From Rhizobium sp. Leaf306 (GTDB lineage: Bacteria > Pseudomonadota > Alphaproteobacteria > Rhizobiales > Rhizobiaceae): a stretch of DNA of 64,000 nt. The stretch covers positions 702,970 through 766,969 of the forward strand of contig NZ_LMNX01000001.1 in the NCBI RefSeq assembly GCF_001423425.1. Reading direction: 5' to 3'. Every line of letters starts with the position of its first letter. Position 1 is the stretch's first letter. The notes beneath the pieces are model-generated. The model did no database searches and was not told where the DNA came from. It was given only the letters and a program-made list of their open reading frames with translations. This document shows positions 1 through 10,611 of this stretch, in pieces. A program made the position numbers and the translations under genes.

Positions 1-423
1 CGCCTGACGAAGAAGCGGACGCAGCTGGAAGTTCTGGTCGCCACAAGCCGCGATACGGGGCGTTGGGTCATTCCCAAGGGATGGCCGATGAAGGACAAGA
101 AGGCGCATCAGGTAGCCGAACGCGAGGCTTACGAGGAAGTGGGCGTCAAGGGTAAGGTCGAGAAGGACGCGCTTGGCTTTTTCCACTACCGCAAGACCCT
201 CGACAGCGGCCTGAAAGTGCTGGTGCGCGTGCAGGTTCACGCACTGGAAGTTGCCGATTGCCTGAAGAATTTTCCGGAAAAAGGATCCCGGAAGCTGGAA
301 TGGGTCTCCTGCGAGGAAGCGGCCAACCGCGTCAACGAGCCGGAACTGAAAATTCTCTTCCTGCGGTTTGCCGAAAAAATGGATCCGCTTCGTTCAACGG
401 TGCCGATCAAGGCCGCAGGCTGA
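1..423 (+). CDS. Nudix hydrolase (5' end outside window)
   Basis: The frame is open from the first base, so the N-terminus lies outside the window; 140 residues are visible. A Nudix box runs over visible residues 27-49 (GWPMKDKK...REAYEEVGV), with the REXXEEXG core that binds the divalent metal. The first glutamate of the classic GX5EX7REUXEEXGU pattern is lysine here, as in some diphosphoinositol-polyphosphate-type Nudix proteins. The family hydrolyses nucleoside-diphosphate-linked compounds; the substrate cannot be read from sequence. The phosphate transporter gene follows 38 bases after the stop on the same strand, so co-transcription is possible. Confidence 0.85.
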   Translation, partial: RLTKKRTQLEVLVATSRDTGRWVIPKGWPMKDKKAHQVAEREAYEEVGVKGKVEKDALGFFHYRKTLDSGLKVLVRVQVHALEVADCLKNFPEKGSRKLEWVSCEEAANRVNEPELKILFLRFAEKMDPLRSTVPIKAAG

Positions 424-461
424 CAGTCCGCTCGACCAACCAAAATCGTATACTGGAATAA

Positions 462-1973
462 ATGATGGGCCAAACGCGGCCGCGTCTGGCCAAGCCGACG
501 CTCGACAAGGATCTTGAAAAGCTCTCCTCGGTGGAAGACGCCGCGCGCCAGACGTCGCGCGGGCTTGCAGCACCCGGTGCAGCGCTGTTGTTCATCGTGC
601 TGGTGGCAATCTTTGCCGCTTCCTATGTGACAGGACATCCGGGTGCTGTGGTGGTGATCGCGGCCTCCGCGCTTGCGGCCTACATGGCGATGAATATCGG
701 CGCCAACGACGTTACCAACAATATCGGCGCGGCAGTCGGCGCGCGCGCGATGACGATGGCGTTCGGTCTGGCGTTGGCGGCAGTATTCGAAATCGCCGGC
801 GCGGTGATTGCAGGCGGCAGCGTTGCCGGTACGATCGCCAACAACATCATGCGTGCCGGCGTAATCACCGATCCGAACGTGATGATCTGGGCGATGATGG
901 CGGCACTGCTTTCCGCAGCCGTGCTGATCAACGTCGCGACATGGCTCGGCGCGCCGATCTCCACCACCCATTCGATCGTCGGCAGCGTGATGGGTGCAGG
1001 CATCGCGGCGGCCGGTTTTTCGGCCATCAACTGGGCGACCGTCGGCGGTATTACCGCAAGCTGGGTCCTGTCGCCGCTGCTTGGCGCCACGATTGCTGCC
1101 GGCCTGCTGTTCCTGATCAAGGAAACGATCATCTACCGCGAGGACAAGATCGCTTCTGCCCGGACATGGGTGCCGATCCTGATCGGCCTGATGGCGGGCG
1201 CCTTTGCGGGCTACCTCTCGCTTGTCGGTCTTGGGCAGTTGATAACGGTGTCAAAACTGACAGCGACCGCCATCACGCTGATCACGGGTCTTGCCGTCTG
1301 GCGACTGGTCATCCCTGTCATCGCCAGACAGTCGCGCGGACTCGAGAACCGCAACCAGTCGCTGCGCAAGCTGTTTCGCATTCCGCTGGTGTTTGCCGCG
1401 GCGCTGATGTCGTTCGCGCATGGGGCGAATGACGTGTCGAACGCGATTGGTCCGCTGGCAGCGATCGTCGCGGCAGCGCAACGCGGCGGCGTGTCCGGTT
1501 CCGTCGGCATACCGCTGTGGGAGCTGGTGATCGGCGGCCTTGGTATCTCGCTCGGACTTTTGCTCTACGGACCGAAACTGGTGCGGCTGGTGGGTGCCGA
1601 AATCACCAAGCTCAATCCGATGCGCGCCTATTGCGTCTCATCGTCGACGGCGCTCACGGTGATCGTCGCGTCCTGGGTCGGTCTGCCGGTGTCTTCCACG
1701 CATATTGCTGTTGGCGCCGTGTTCGGCGTCGGGTTTTTCCGCGAATGGTACACGCGCCATTCGCGCCGCCGTTACGAGTATATGCGGGTCAGGGCCGGCA
1801 AAGATCCGGATGTCGGTCAGGAGCACGAACACGACGAGAACGAGGTGAAACGCCGTTTTCTGGTGCGCCGCTCGCATTTCCTGTCGATCATCGCCGCCTG
1901 GATGATTACGCTGCCCGCATCGGCTGCGCTTTCCGCGCTGGTCGCGACGGTTATCTTCGCGCTGTTCGTCTGA
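462..1973 (+). CDS. pit: Inorganic phosphate transporter, Pit family
   Basis: 503 residues, a typical length for PF01384 transporters, with about ten to twelve hydrophobic segments. The two inverted family signatures are both present: GANDVTNNIG near residue 80 and HGANDVSNAIGP near residue 320. These proteins take up phosphate, usually as a metal-phosphate complex, driven by protons in the inner membrane. A hydrophilic loop near residues 435-460 (charged, His/Glu-rich) precedes the final membrane spans. The gene sits between the Nudix gene and rsmE on one strand; no PhoU-like partner gene is present, unlike the pit-orfA pair of S. meliloti. Confidence 0.92.
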   Translation: MMGQTRPRLAKPTLDKDLEKLSSVEDAARQTSRGLAAPGAALLFIVLVAIFAASYVTGHPGAVVVIAASALAAYMAMNIGANDVTNNIGAAVGARAMTMAFGLALAAVFEIAGAVIAGGSVAGTIANNIMRAGVITDPNVMIWAMMAALLSAAVLINVATWLGAPISTTHSIVGSVMGAGIAAAGFSAINWATVGGITASWVLSPLLGATIAAGLLFLIKETIIYREDKIASARTWVPILIGLMAGAFAGYLSLVGLGQLITVSKLTATAITLITGLAVWRLVIPVIARQSRGLENRNQSLRKLFRIPLVFAAALMSFAHGANDVSNAIGPLAAIVAAAQRGGVSGSVGIPLWELVIGGLGISLGLLLYGPKLVRLVGAEITKLNPMRAYCVSSSTALTVIVASWVGLPVSSTHIAVGAVFGVGFFREWYTRHSRRRYEYMRVRAGKDPDVGQEHEHDENEVKRRFLVRRSHFLSIIAAWMITLPASAALSALVATVIFALFV

Positions 1974-1989
1974 GTTTTGAGAGTTTTCC

Positions 1990-2727
1990 ATGCGTGCCAA
2001 TTTCCGGATACAGCGCCTGTTCATCGACGCACCGCTTGCCAAGGCAGAGCACCAGGAGGTGGGAGCGGAGCATTTCAACTATCTCGCCAATGTGCTGCGC
2101 CTGACTGAGGGTGCCGAGATCCTGGCGTTCAATGGGCGCGACGGCGAATGGCTGGCGAAACTCACCTTTCCGAGCCGCAAGAAGATCGCGCTTGAGCCGA
2201 TCCAGCAGGTGCGCCCGCAACCGCCGGCACCAGACCTGCATTACCTGTTTGCGCCGCTGAAGGTGGGACGGCTGGACTATCTGGTGCAGAAGGCGGTCGA
2301 AATGGGCGCCGGCACGCTTCAGCCTGTCATGACGCAGCATGTGCAGGGCAAGATCACCAGCATGGAACGGCTGCAGGCGAACGTGATCGAAGCTGCCGAA
2401 CAGTGCGGCATATTGTCAGTCCCGCAGGTCCTTTCGCCGAAGAAACTCGGCGATGTCCTCGACCACTGGCCGTCCGACCGGCGCATCATTTTCTGCGACG
2501 AGGGCGATGAGGGACAGAACCCGCTGACGATCCTCGCAAAGATCGAGGAGACCAAGCTGGCGCTGCTGGTTGGCCCGGAAGGCGGGTTTTCCGAAGAAGA
2601 ACGGGCACGTCTGCGTTCGCTGCCATTTGTCAGTGCCATTCCGCTCGGACCGCGTATCCTGAGGGCCGATACCGCAGCGGTTGCAGCACTTGCCGTGGTC
2701 CAGGCTTCGATCGGCGACTGGCGTTGA
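1990..2727 (+). CDS. rsmE: 16S rRNA (uracil-1498-N3)-methyltransferase
   Basis: 245 residues, the usual RsmE length. The N-terminal PUA-like domain (about 1-75) includes a region ending in FNGRDGEW. The SPOUT methyltransferase domain carries the SAM-binding trefoil-knot motifs [12 protein letters not shown] (about 193-204) and [12 protein letters not shown] (about 218-229). RsmE methylates U1498 of 16S rRNA in the assembled small subunit. The start is 16 bases after the Pit stop, with GAGAG upstream as a modest ribosome binding site. Rhizobial genomes often place rsmE directly before gshA, as here. Confidence 0.93.
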   Translation: MRANFRIQRLFIDAPLAKAEHQEVGAEHFNYLANVLRLTEGAEILAFNGRDGEWLAKLTFPSRKKIALEPIQQVRPQPPAPDLHYLFAPLKVGRLDYLVQKAVEMGAGTLQPVMTQHVQGKITSMERLQANVIEAAEQCGILSVPQVLSPKKLGDVLDHWPSDRRIIFCDEGDEGQNPLTILAKIEETKLALLVGPEGGFSEEERARLRSLPFVSAIPLGPRILRADTAAVAALAVVQASIGDWR

Positions 2728-2879
2728 ACATGCTCCCAACCGGCGCGACAGATTTGACACACAGCTGCCTGTTTTTCTAAACCAGCGTTGAAAGAAATTC
2801 ACTTGCACCGCACATCATTCCGGTCCAATCAGCCGGACGTTCGCTCTCTAAATACGGCACTCCGAACAAGGTAGTTTTC

Positions 2880-4253
2880 ATGGCCCGCGACACCACCGAC
2901 CAGACCCCGCTTTCTTCGGTGGCCGAGCTTTCCAGCTACATGGCCGAGGGACCGCGACCGAAGGAAAAATTCCGGATCGGGACCGAGCACGAAAAGTTCG
3001 TCTTCTTCAAAGCCGATCATTCGCCCGTGCCCTATGCCGGTGAAGCCAGCATTTCCGCGCTGCTGAATGGCATGCAGGAACGGCTGGGCTGGGAGCCGAT
3101 CACCGATGGCGGGAACATCATCGGGCTTGGCGAACAATCTGGCATGGGCGCGATCTCGATCGAGCCCGGCGGCCAGTTCGAGCTTTCGGGCGCGCCTCTG
3201 GAGACGCTGCACGAGGTGGCGACCGAGGCCGAGCAGCATATCGCTCTCGTCAAGGAGATTGCCGAGCCGATGGGCATCGGCTTCCTCGGCATTGGCGGCA
3301 GCCCCAAATGGACGCGCGAAGAAACGCCGCGCATGCCGAAATCCCGTTACGACATCATGACCCGCTTCATGCCGAAGGTCGGCAGCAAGGGTCTGGACAT
3401 GATGTACCGCACCTGCACGATCCAGGTGAACCTCGACTTCTCGTCCGAGGACGACATGGCCGCGAAGATGCGGGTGTCGATGAAGCTGCAGTCGATCGCG
3501 ACCGCGCTGTTTGCGGCATCGCCGTTTACCGAGGGAAAGCCGAACGGACTATCCTCCTGGCGCGGCGACATCTGGCGCGACACCGACAACAGCCGCGCCG
3601 GCGTGCTGCCCTTCGTGTTCAACTCCGATTTCGGCTATGCCGATTACGCAGATTGGGCGCTCGACGTGCCGATGTATTTCATCGTGCGCAACGGCAAGTA
3701 TCACGACTGTACCAACATCACCTTCCGGCAGTTCATGGATGGCGTGCTGAAGGGTACGGTCGACGACTGGCAGCCGACGATGGGCGACTGGATCAACCAT
3801 CTTTCCACGCTGTTCCCGGACGTGCGGCTGAAGAAGTTCCTGGAAATGCGCGGTGCCGACGGCGGTCCGCTCGATCGCATCTCGGCGCTTCCCGCCTTCT
3901 GGGTCGGTCTGCTCTATGACGACACGGCGCTTGCGGATGCGCAGGAGCTGACGAAGGACTGGACCTTCGAAGACGTCGTCCAGATGCGCGACACCGTTCC
4001 ATCAAAGGGTCTTGCAGCCGAGATCCGTGGCGTGTCGGTTCTCGACATCGCCCGCGAGAGCGTGCTGATCTCCAAGGCCGGCCTCAAGGCCCGCGCGCGC
4101 AAGAATGCCGAGGGTGACGACGAGACGATCTATCTTCGTCCGCTCGAGGAAATCCTTGTCAAGAAGGCAACGCTTGCCGACGAGATGCTGGCGCTGTTCA
4201 ATGGTCGATGGGAAGGCTCGGTCGAGCCGTCGTTCAAGGACTATGCCTACTGA
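2880..4253 (+). CDS. gshA: Glutamate-cysteine ligase, plant/alphaproteobacterial type
   Basis: 457 residues, matching the GCS2-type enzymes shared by plants and Rhizobiales rather than the longer enterobacterial GshA. The N-terminal FRIGTEHEKFVF stretch (residues 31-42) supplies metal/glutamate-binding acidic residues, and SIEPGGQFELSG near residue 97 is a family hallmark. The enzyme joins L-glutamate to cysteine with ATP, the first step of glutathione synthesis in the cytoplasm. A 152-base gap separates it from rsmE and contains a TTGACA hexamer near 2754 without a convincing -10 partner. The plant enzyme is controlled by disulphide formation; whether this one is cannot be judged here. Confidence 0.93.
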   Translation: MARDTTDQTPLSSVAELSSYMAEGPRPKEKFRIGTEHEKFVFFKADHSPVPYAGEASISALLNGMQERLGWEPITDGGNIIGLGEQSGMGAISIEPGGQFELSGAPLETLHEVATEAEQHIALVKEIAEPMGIGFLGIGGSPKWTREETPRMPKSRYDIMTRFMPKVGSKGLDMMYRTCTIQVNLDFSSEDDMAAKMRVSMKLQSIATALFAASPFTEGKPNGLSSWRGDIWRDTDNSRAGVLPFVFNSDFGYADYADWALDVPMYFIVRNGKYHDCTNITFRQFMDGVLKGTVDDWQPTMGDWINHLSTLFPDVRLKKFLEMRGADGGPLDRISALPAFWVGLLYDDTALADAQELTKDWTFEDVVQMRDTVPSKGLAAEIRGVSVLDIARESVLISKAGLKARARKNAEGDDETIYLRPLEEILVKKATLADEMLALFNGRWEGSVEPSFKDYAY

Positions 4254-4340
4254 GCAGAGCATTCGCTGCTCCATAATCCGCTTTGAGGCTTTGCCTTTCC
4301 GGCTATAGTGGGTGTGTTACCCCTGCCGGAAAGGATGCCC

Positions 4341-5132
4341 ATGCTGCCATTGTTCGACATGATGATGAAGGCCGGAGGCGGCCAGGGCGGCGGCGCATCC
4401 ATGGAGGCCTTCGCCAAGCAGTTCGGTCTTGCCCAAGAGCAGGTTTCGGAGGCGATGGCGGCGCTGATGCCCGCCTTTTCCTCCGGCTTCAAGCGCAAGT
4501 CTGCAAACCCTTACGACCTTTCTGACCTGATGAGCACCGTGTTTTCCGGCGCCTATGGCAAATATTTCGAGGACATGGGCAAGGCTTTTACACCTCAGGG
4601 TAAGGCGGACGGCAATGCCGTGCTGGAGAAGCTGTTCGGCTCCAAGGAAGTTTCCCGCGCGATCGCCGCGCAGGTGGAGAAGTTTACCGGCATCGGCCAG
4701 GACATCATCGAGAAGATGATGCCTGGCATGGCCAATACGCTGATGGGCGGCTTCTTCAAACAGTTTACAGGGCAGATGGGGGCGCCTTTCGCGACCCAGT
4801 TTCCGGCCGGCGGCGATACGTTCGGCCCGGCGCTGGAGACGATGCAGAAGCAGTGGATGACCGCGATGGGTTTTGACAAGGCGGCACCGAATCCGGACGC
4901 GACGAGCAATCCCTTGGACAATCCCTTTGCACAGGCGATGCGGGCGATGTGGGGCCTGGAAAAGCCAGAGCAGCCGCAGCCTTCCGCCACCGCTCCGGGC
5001 GCTGCCCAAACCTATGCGGATCTCGTCAACCGGATGTTCGACAGCGGCGTCGAGGCGAATAAAGGCTACCAGAAGAGCCTGGAGACGATGTTCGACGGTT
5101 ACTTCGGCACTGGAAAAGCGGCCAAGCCCTGA
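4341..5132 (+). CDS. DUF937 domain protein of unknown function
   Basis: 263 residues from the ATG at 4341, chosen because GGAAAGG ends six bases upstream; an in-frame ATG at 4335 and a GTG at 4308 are alternatives. The first 100 residues, Gly/Met/Phe-rich with a helical segment KQFGLAQEQVSEAMAALMPAF, resemble the DUF937 family, which is widespread in rhizobia without an assigned function. The C-terminal part is rich in Pro/Ala/Gln, followed by an amphipathic tail. There is no signal peptide or membrane span. The gene follows gshA by 87 bases and could share its transcript. Confidence 0.75.
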   Translation: MLPLFDMMMKAGGGQGGGASMEAFAKQFGLAQEQVSEAMAALMPAFSSGFKRKSANPYDLSDLMSTVFSGAYGKYFEDMGKAFTPQGKADGNAVLEKLFGSKEVSRAIAAQVEKFTGIGQDIIEKMMPGMANTLMGGFFKQFTGQMGAPFATQFPAGGDTFGPALETMQKQWMTAMGFDKAAPNPDATSNPLDNPFAQAMRAMWGLEKPEQPQPSATAPGAAQTYADLVNRMFDSGVEANKGYQKSLETMFDGYFGTGKAAKP

Positions 5133-5149
5133 ACGAAAAAGTCACTTGA

Positions 5150-5183
5150 ACGAAAAAGCCCGGCGCGGATAAACCGGCCGGGC
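5150..5183 (-). terminator. Rho-independent terminator of the DUF1127 gene
   Basis: A GC-rich stem (GCCCGGC at 5158-5164 with GCCGGGC at 5177-5183) is followed on the minus strand by TTTTTCG. It lies 47 bases beyond the DUF1127 stop. A GAACGAAAAAG direct repeat (5131-5141 and 5148-5158) supplies two U-tracts in a row. Confidence 0.7.
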
Positions 5184-5230
5184 AAAGGCAGGGCTATTGG
5201 CAATCGCCCTGCGGGGAAACTTGAGGCTCG

Positions 5231-5518
5231 CTAGAGCCGCTTGAAGCGTGTACGCGCATGCTCGCGGGCGGCACGCGTCAGAAGCCGCGACGGGTCATCC
5301 AGAACGCCCGAACGATCGAGCGCCTTCACCACATCGTGGCGTGTAATGCCGATATCTTCGAGCTGGTAATCGTCGAGGTCGTGAAGGGAATTGGCCTCGA
5401 AGCGATTTCGAAGAGCGCGCCATACGGATTTCGTTCGAAGCATGATCTGCGCTGCAAAGCTGGTCTTCGCTGCTGCACGGTAAAGCTTCAGTTCGGTTCC
5501 GTAGTTGGTCGTGCTCAT
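5231..5518 (-). CDS. DUF1127 domain-containing protein
   Basis: 95 residues from the ATG at 5518, where AAAGGATG provides a ribosome binding site; the frame extends further upstream but that part looks non-coding. The C-terminal half has the DUF1127 signature LDDYQLEDIGI (residues 48-58) followed by TRHDV, the Arg/Leu-rich motif found in many alphaproteobacterial small proteins. Shorter family members in Agrobacterium act as RNA-binding regulators of phosphate and carbon metabolism; this one is longer, and its function is unproven. It is a single gene with its own terminator. Confidence 0.85.
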   Translation of the reverse strand: MSTTNYGTELKLYRAAAKTSFAAQIMLRTKSVWRALRNRFEANSLHDLDDYQLEDIGITRHDVVKALDRSGVLDDPSRLLTRAAREHARTRFKRL

Positions 5519-5730
5519 CGGATCATCCTTTCGTAAGGCACGGAGAGGCTCACCCCTTCCACAACGGCTTTGCGGAAAGGTTGCCCTTTGTGAAGGCATC
5601 CGGGAGGAGGCCTTCGCTGGTTCTGATTTTGCATCGTGTTTATGCGGGAAAATCTATTGATCAGTCCAACGAATGTTTCTAATGATATGCATCAATCGCT
5701 CTTATGAATGACGTTCATCTGGAGGCCTGC

Positions 5731-6678
5731 ATGTCCGCACCGCTCGACATCGATCAGCTACACACGTTCATCGCCATCATCGACACCGGCAGTTTCACCA
5801 AGGCGGCCGATCGGGTGTTCAAGACCCAGTCGGCGGTGTCCATGCAGATGCGCCGGCTGGAAGAACGGATCGGCAAGCAGCTGTTTGCCAAGGACGGGCG
5901 CGGCAACCGGGTGACGGCCGAGGGCGAAAAGCTGATGAATTACGCAAGGCGCATCATCAGGCTCAACAACGAGGCGATCGCCGCCTTCGACGACAACCGC
6001 CTGGAAGGTTCGATCCGGATCGGCACGCCGGACGATTACGCCGACCGCTACATGCCTGAAATCATCGGACGGTTTGCGAAGACGCATCCCAATGTGGAGC
6101 TCTACATCGTCTGCGAACCCTCGGTCAGCCTTGCCGAGAAGATGGCGCGCGGAGAGCTGGATATCGCGCTGGTCACGCACAACCCGCGGCAGCGGATATC
6201 AGATGTCGTTCGCACCGAGCCTCTGTGCTGGGTCGGATCGGCCAACCACACGCTGAAGGACGACGCGCCGGTGCCGCTTGCGGTCGGTCGGCGCGATTGC
6301 CTCTGGCGGCAGCTTTCCTGTTCGGCGCTGGATGCGTCAGGCCGCGAATATCAGATCCTGTTTACCAGCTGGTCTTCGACCGTGGTTGCGGCGGCCGTGC
6401 TTGCCGGCATGGCTGTTTCCGTGCTGCCGGAATCGGCGCTGCGGCCCGGCATGAAGGTTCTGACGGCTGCCGACGGTTTTCCGCCCCTGCCACCCGTGCA
6501 GATCGGCCTGATGAAGCGGCCGGGGGTCTCACCGTCGCTGATGAACGCCATCACCGACCATATCACCGCCTGCCTCGACAATATCTCGCCGGCCGTGGTG
6601 CCTGACGATCTCGATGCCGACACCAAGGCGTTTCCGCGCATGGTGCGTTCGCGCGGTTCGGTGATGCCCGGCTGGTAA
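5731..6678 (+). CDS. LysR-family transcriptional regulator
   Basis: 315 residues from the ATG at 5731, chosen because GGAGG sits five bases upstream at 5721-5725; an ATG at 5704 lacks such a site. The N-terminal winged helix-turn-helix (about residues 7-65: DIDQLHTFIAIIDTGSFTKAADRVFKTQ...) is followed by a linker helix and a periplasmic-binding-like effector domain (about 90-290). The effector ligand is unknown. It is convergent with the downstream MAPEG gene and divergent from the DUF1127 gene across a 212-base gap, so its target may be either neighbour or elsewhere. Confidence 0.9.
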   Translation: MSAPLDIDQLHTFIAIIDTGSFTKAADRVFKTQSAVSMQMRRLEERIGKQLFAKDGRGNRVTAEGEKLMNYARRIIRLNNEAIAAFDDNRLEGSIRIGTPDDYADRYMPEIIGRFAKTHPNVELYIVCEPSVSLAEKMARGELDIALVTHNPRQRISDVVRTEPLCWVGSANHTLKDDAPVPLAVGRRDCLWRQLSCSALDASGREYQILFTSWSSTVVAAAVLAGMAVSVLPESALRPGMKVLTAADGFPPLPPVQIGLMKRPGVSPSLMNAITDHITACLDNISPAVVPDDLDADTKAFPRMVRSRGSVMPGW

Positions 6679-6702
6679 TGCAGACAAGAACGCCGCCTGC
6701 CC

Positions 6703-7122
6703 TCAGTTGAGGGCAAGCCACACGGCCTGCCAGACCCAGAGCGCGCCCAGCGTGAAAAAGCCGAGCATAAACAGCGGCCGGCGATAGCGCAGGCGATTGC
6801 TGGTCACATGCACATAGGCATGGGCATAGCGGGAGGCGACGAAGAGCCAGGAGAGCGCCACCGTGCCCCAATTGTCTGCGGTCGATGCATAAAGCACCAG
6901 GCAGACGACGTGAAACAGCACCGGCAGTTCGAACTGGTTCTTGATGTTGTTGTGAACCAGCAGGCTTTCCGCCGGTTCCTGCAGGTTCTCGCGAAACTGC
7001 GCTACCTCGACGCGGCCCGACCTTACGGCGGCAACGCGTTTCTTCGACAGCATCCAGTAGAGACAGAAGACGAGCGCGACATGCGCGATCATCGGCCAGA
7101 GCGTTGCATTGGTGGAAAGCAT
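6703..7122 (-). CDS. MAPEG-family membrane protein
   Basis: 139 residues from the ATG at 7122, preceded by AGGAGG four bases upstream; the frame starts earlier but without a good ribosome site. Four hydrophobic segments and the NIKNQFELPVLF motif (about residues 60-71) match the MAPEG family, whose members include microsomal glutathione transferases and many uncharacterised bacterial proteins. The predicted site is the inner membrane. Substrate and activity are unknown; bacterial MAPEG proteins of this short type are often of unclear function. Confidence 0.85.
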   Translation of the reverse strand: MLSTNATLWPMIAHVALVFCLYWMLSKKRVAAVRSGRVEVAQFRENLQEPAESLLVHNNIKNQFELPVLFHVVCLVLYASTADNWGTVALSWLFVASRYAHAYVHVTSNRLRYRRPLFMLGFFTLGALWVWQAVWLALN

Positions 7123-7206
7123 TGATCCTCCTGTCGTCATAAGAATGCATAGACGAAGCAAAGGCCGCCGACAACGGGCCGACGGCCCTCCTTACACAGA
7201 CTTGGA

Positions 7207-7578
7207 CTACCGCGGCGTCAGGGTTTCGGTGCCGGATCCGTCCTGGCCGGAAATCGTCCAGGCACCTTCCAGCACGCCATCATCGCGCACCTCATAGACG
7301 ACGAGGCCAACTTCGCCATCCAGCACGTAGCCTGCGGCAAAAGCGTTCTCATAGAGCATGCAGATGCCGTTCGACGTGGCCTTCTTGCCCGAACCCGTCT
7401 TCCAGACGATGGCACAGGTCGTCTCGCTGGTCAGCTTGATGGTGGCGGTGCCGTCATAGGCGGATCCGTCGAGATTGGTGCCCTCAACCGTGTACGCGCC
7501 GGCCTTGACGGTCTGCGCCTGGGCAGGCGCAATGAAAGCGGCGCCCAGAAGCACCGCAGCAAGAACTGTTCTCTTCAC
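7207..7578 (-). CDS. Small secreted protein of unknown function
   Basis: 123 residues. The N-terminus MKRTVLAAVLLGAAFIAPAQAQ is a clear Sec signal peptide with an AQA cleavage site near residue 21. The mature part is about 100 residues, beta-rich, with a repeated G-x-L/Y-x-G pattern (GAYTVEGTNLDGSAYDGTA) and two cysteines (in TTCAIV and GICML) that could form a disulphide in the periplasm. I do not recognise a characterised family. Homologues in Rhizobiaceae are usually annotated as hypothetical exported proteins. It lies downstream of guaB, separated by a strong terminator, so it probably has its own promoter. Confidence 0.75.
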   Translation of the reverse strand: MKRTVLAAVLLGAAFIAPAQAQTVKAGAYTVEGTNLDGSAYDGTATIKLTSETTCAIVWKTGSGKKATSNGICMLYENAFAAGYVLDGEVGLVVYEVRDDGVLEGAWTISGQDGSGTETLTPR

Positions 7579-7663
7579 GAAAGTCTCCCCTTAAGTCGAT
7601 CTCTATCGACGACGAGAAGATATCAAAATTTGTGCTGGCGGATACTGGGGGCACGAAATAAAA

Positions 7664-7689
7664 AGGGCCGGGCTACTATGCCCGGCCCT
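7664..7689 (-). terminator. Rho-independent terminator of guaB
   Basis: A perfect 10-bp stem (AGGGCCGGGC at 7664-7673 with GCCCGGCCCT at 7680-7689) and a 6-base loop are followed on the minus strand by TTTTTATTT. It lies 22 bases past the guaB stop. Confidence 0.9.
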
Positions 7690-7711
7690 GTTGTTTTGGA
7701 CGTCGCTACGT

Positions 7712-9373
<1,662 letters not shown>

Positions 9374-9383
9374 TCAATATTCC

Positions 9384-10400
9384 TCAGATATCGAACTGGT
9401 AGCTCTTCGGCACGAAGCGGTAGCCGGTTTCCTGCTTTTCGGCGTAGCCGACGGCCGGGAACGGCATGTGGTAGCCGAGGAAGGCGACCTTGTCGGTGGC
9501 GATCATGTCGAACACGCGCTTGCGGGTTGCGGCGGCCTTGGCCTTGTCCATGTCGAACTTGACCTCCCAGTCCGGGCGCTGCAGCGACAGGACGAAGTGG
9601 TTGGCGGTATCGGCCGTGAGGATCAGGCGCTTGCCCTGCGATTCCACGTTGAAGATCATCATGCCGGGCGTGTGGCCGGGTGCGAGCATGCCGGTTATGC
9701 CGGGTGCGACGTCGTCGCCCTCTCCGATGAAGGTCATCTTGTCCGCCAGCGGCTTCACATTGGCGAGCACGGACTTCTGATTGCCTTCAGCGGGTGTTCC
9801 GGCTCGGGCACCGTCGACCCAGAAATCATATTCCGTCTGACCGGTGATATAGGTCGCCTTGGGGAAAGCCGGCTTGCCGTCTTCCATCAGGCCGCCGATA
9901 TGGTCGCCGTGAAGATGGGTCAGGACCACTTTCGTGACATCGCCCGGCATATAGCCGGCAGACGCCATGCCTTCGACCAGACGGCCGGCACCCATGGAAT
10001 GACCTGACTGGCCGAAGCCCGTATCGAACAGGATGACGTCGCTGCCGGTATCAATGAGCGTCGGGGAAAAGCCGTTGACGAACTGATCGGTCGGCAGAAA
10101 GTTGTCTGCCAGAAGCGCGCTGACGGTCTCGGCCGACTGGTTGGTTCCAAACGTCTCGTTCGGAGTGCCGGAGGCGCGGGAACCATCCTTCACCACGAGA
10201 ACATCGAAGCTACCGAGCTTGAATTTATGAATGTCGGGAGGGGTTACGCGATCGATTGCCAATTTCTTCTCCTGTGCCAGCGCTTTGCTGCTCATCAGCG
10301 CCTGGCCACTCCATATAGCCGGCGCCGCGAGGACGGCCAGTCCGGCACTTCCCAGCAGCGTGCGGCGTTCCATGCCCTTTGGTTCGTCCTTGAACGTCAT
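9384..10400 (-). CDS. MBL-fold metallo-hydrolase, Tat-exported
   Basis: 338 residues from the ATG at 10400, which has GGAGGG eight bases upstream. Residues 11-43 form a twin-arginine signal (ERRTLLGSAGLAVLAAPA) ending at ALA-QE, so the enzyme should be folded in the cytoplasm, exported by Tat, and act in the periplasm. The metallo-beta-lactamase zinc motif THLHGDH is at residues 161-167. Further histidines sit in GHTPG and GYHMPFP. Exported relatives include lactonase-like and quorum-quenching-type enzymes, but the substrate is unassigned. It is a single gene with its own terminator. Confidence 0.85.
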   Translation of the reverse strand: MTFKDEPKGMERRTLLGSAGLAVLAAPAIWSGQALMSSKALAQEKKLAIDRVTPPDIHKFKLGSFDVLVVKDGSRASGTPNETFGTNQSAETVSALLADNFLPTDQFVNGFSPTLIDTGSDVILFDTGFGQSGHSMGAGRLVEGMASAGYMPGDVTKVVLTHLHGDHIGGLMEDGKPAFPKATYITGQTEYDFWVDGARAGTPAEGNQKSVLANVKPLADKMTFIGEGDDVAPGITGMLAPGHTPGMMIFNVESQGKRLILTADTANHFVLSLQRPDWEVKFDMDKAKAAATRKRVFDMIATDKVAFLGYHMPFPAVGYAEKQETGYRFVPKSYQFDI

Positions 10401-10611
10401 GATCTCATCCCTCCGTTTGAAAGCTTTCGGGGGTGCACTGAAAATGCCCAAGCCCCGCACACGAATAGATAACAGGCGACAGGCAAAGGGAAACAAGCCT
10501 CACGCAGACGTGACATGGTCTCCCGGAAATTGACATTGTGCAATTGGCTTCATGCCGGAACAGGTCTAGAGCGGGGACGTTGAAGTGCGTCGCGTATCGC
10601 AGGCCCTCCCC

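Noticed and set aside
10528..10545. AATTG-N8-CAATT operator and TTGACA promoter before the first MFS gene
   Set aside because: The repeat arms are short and no -10 box fits the TTGACA, so it is not listed as a feature.
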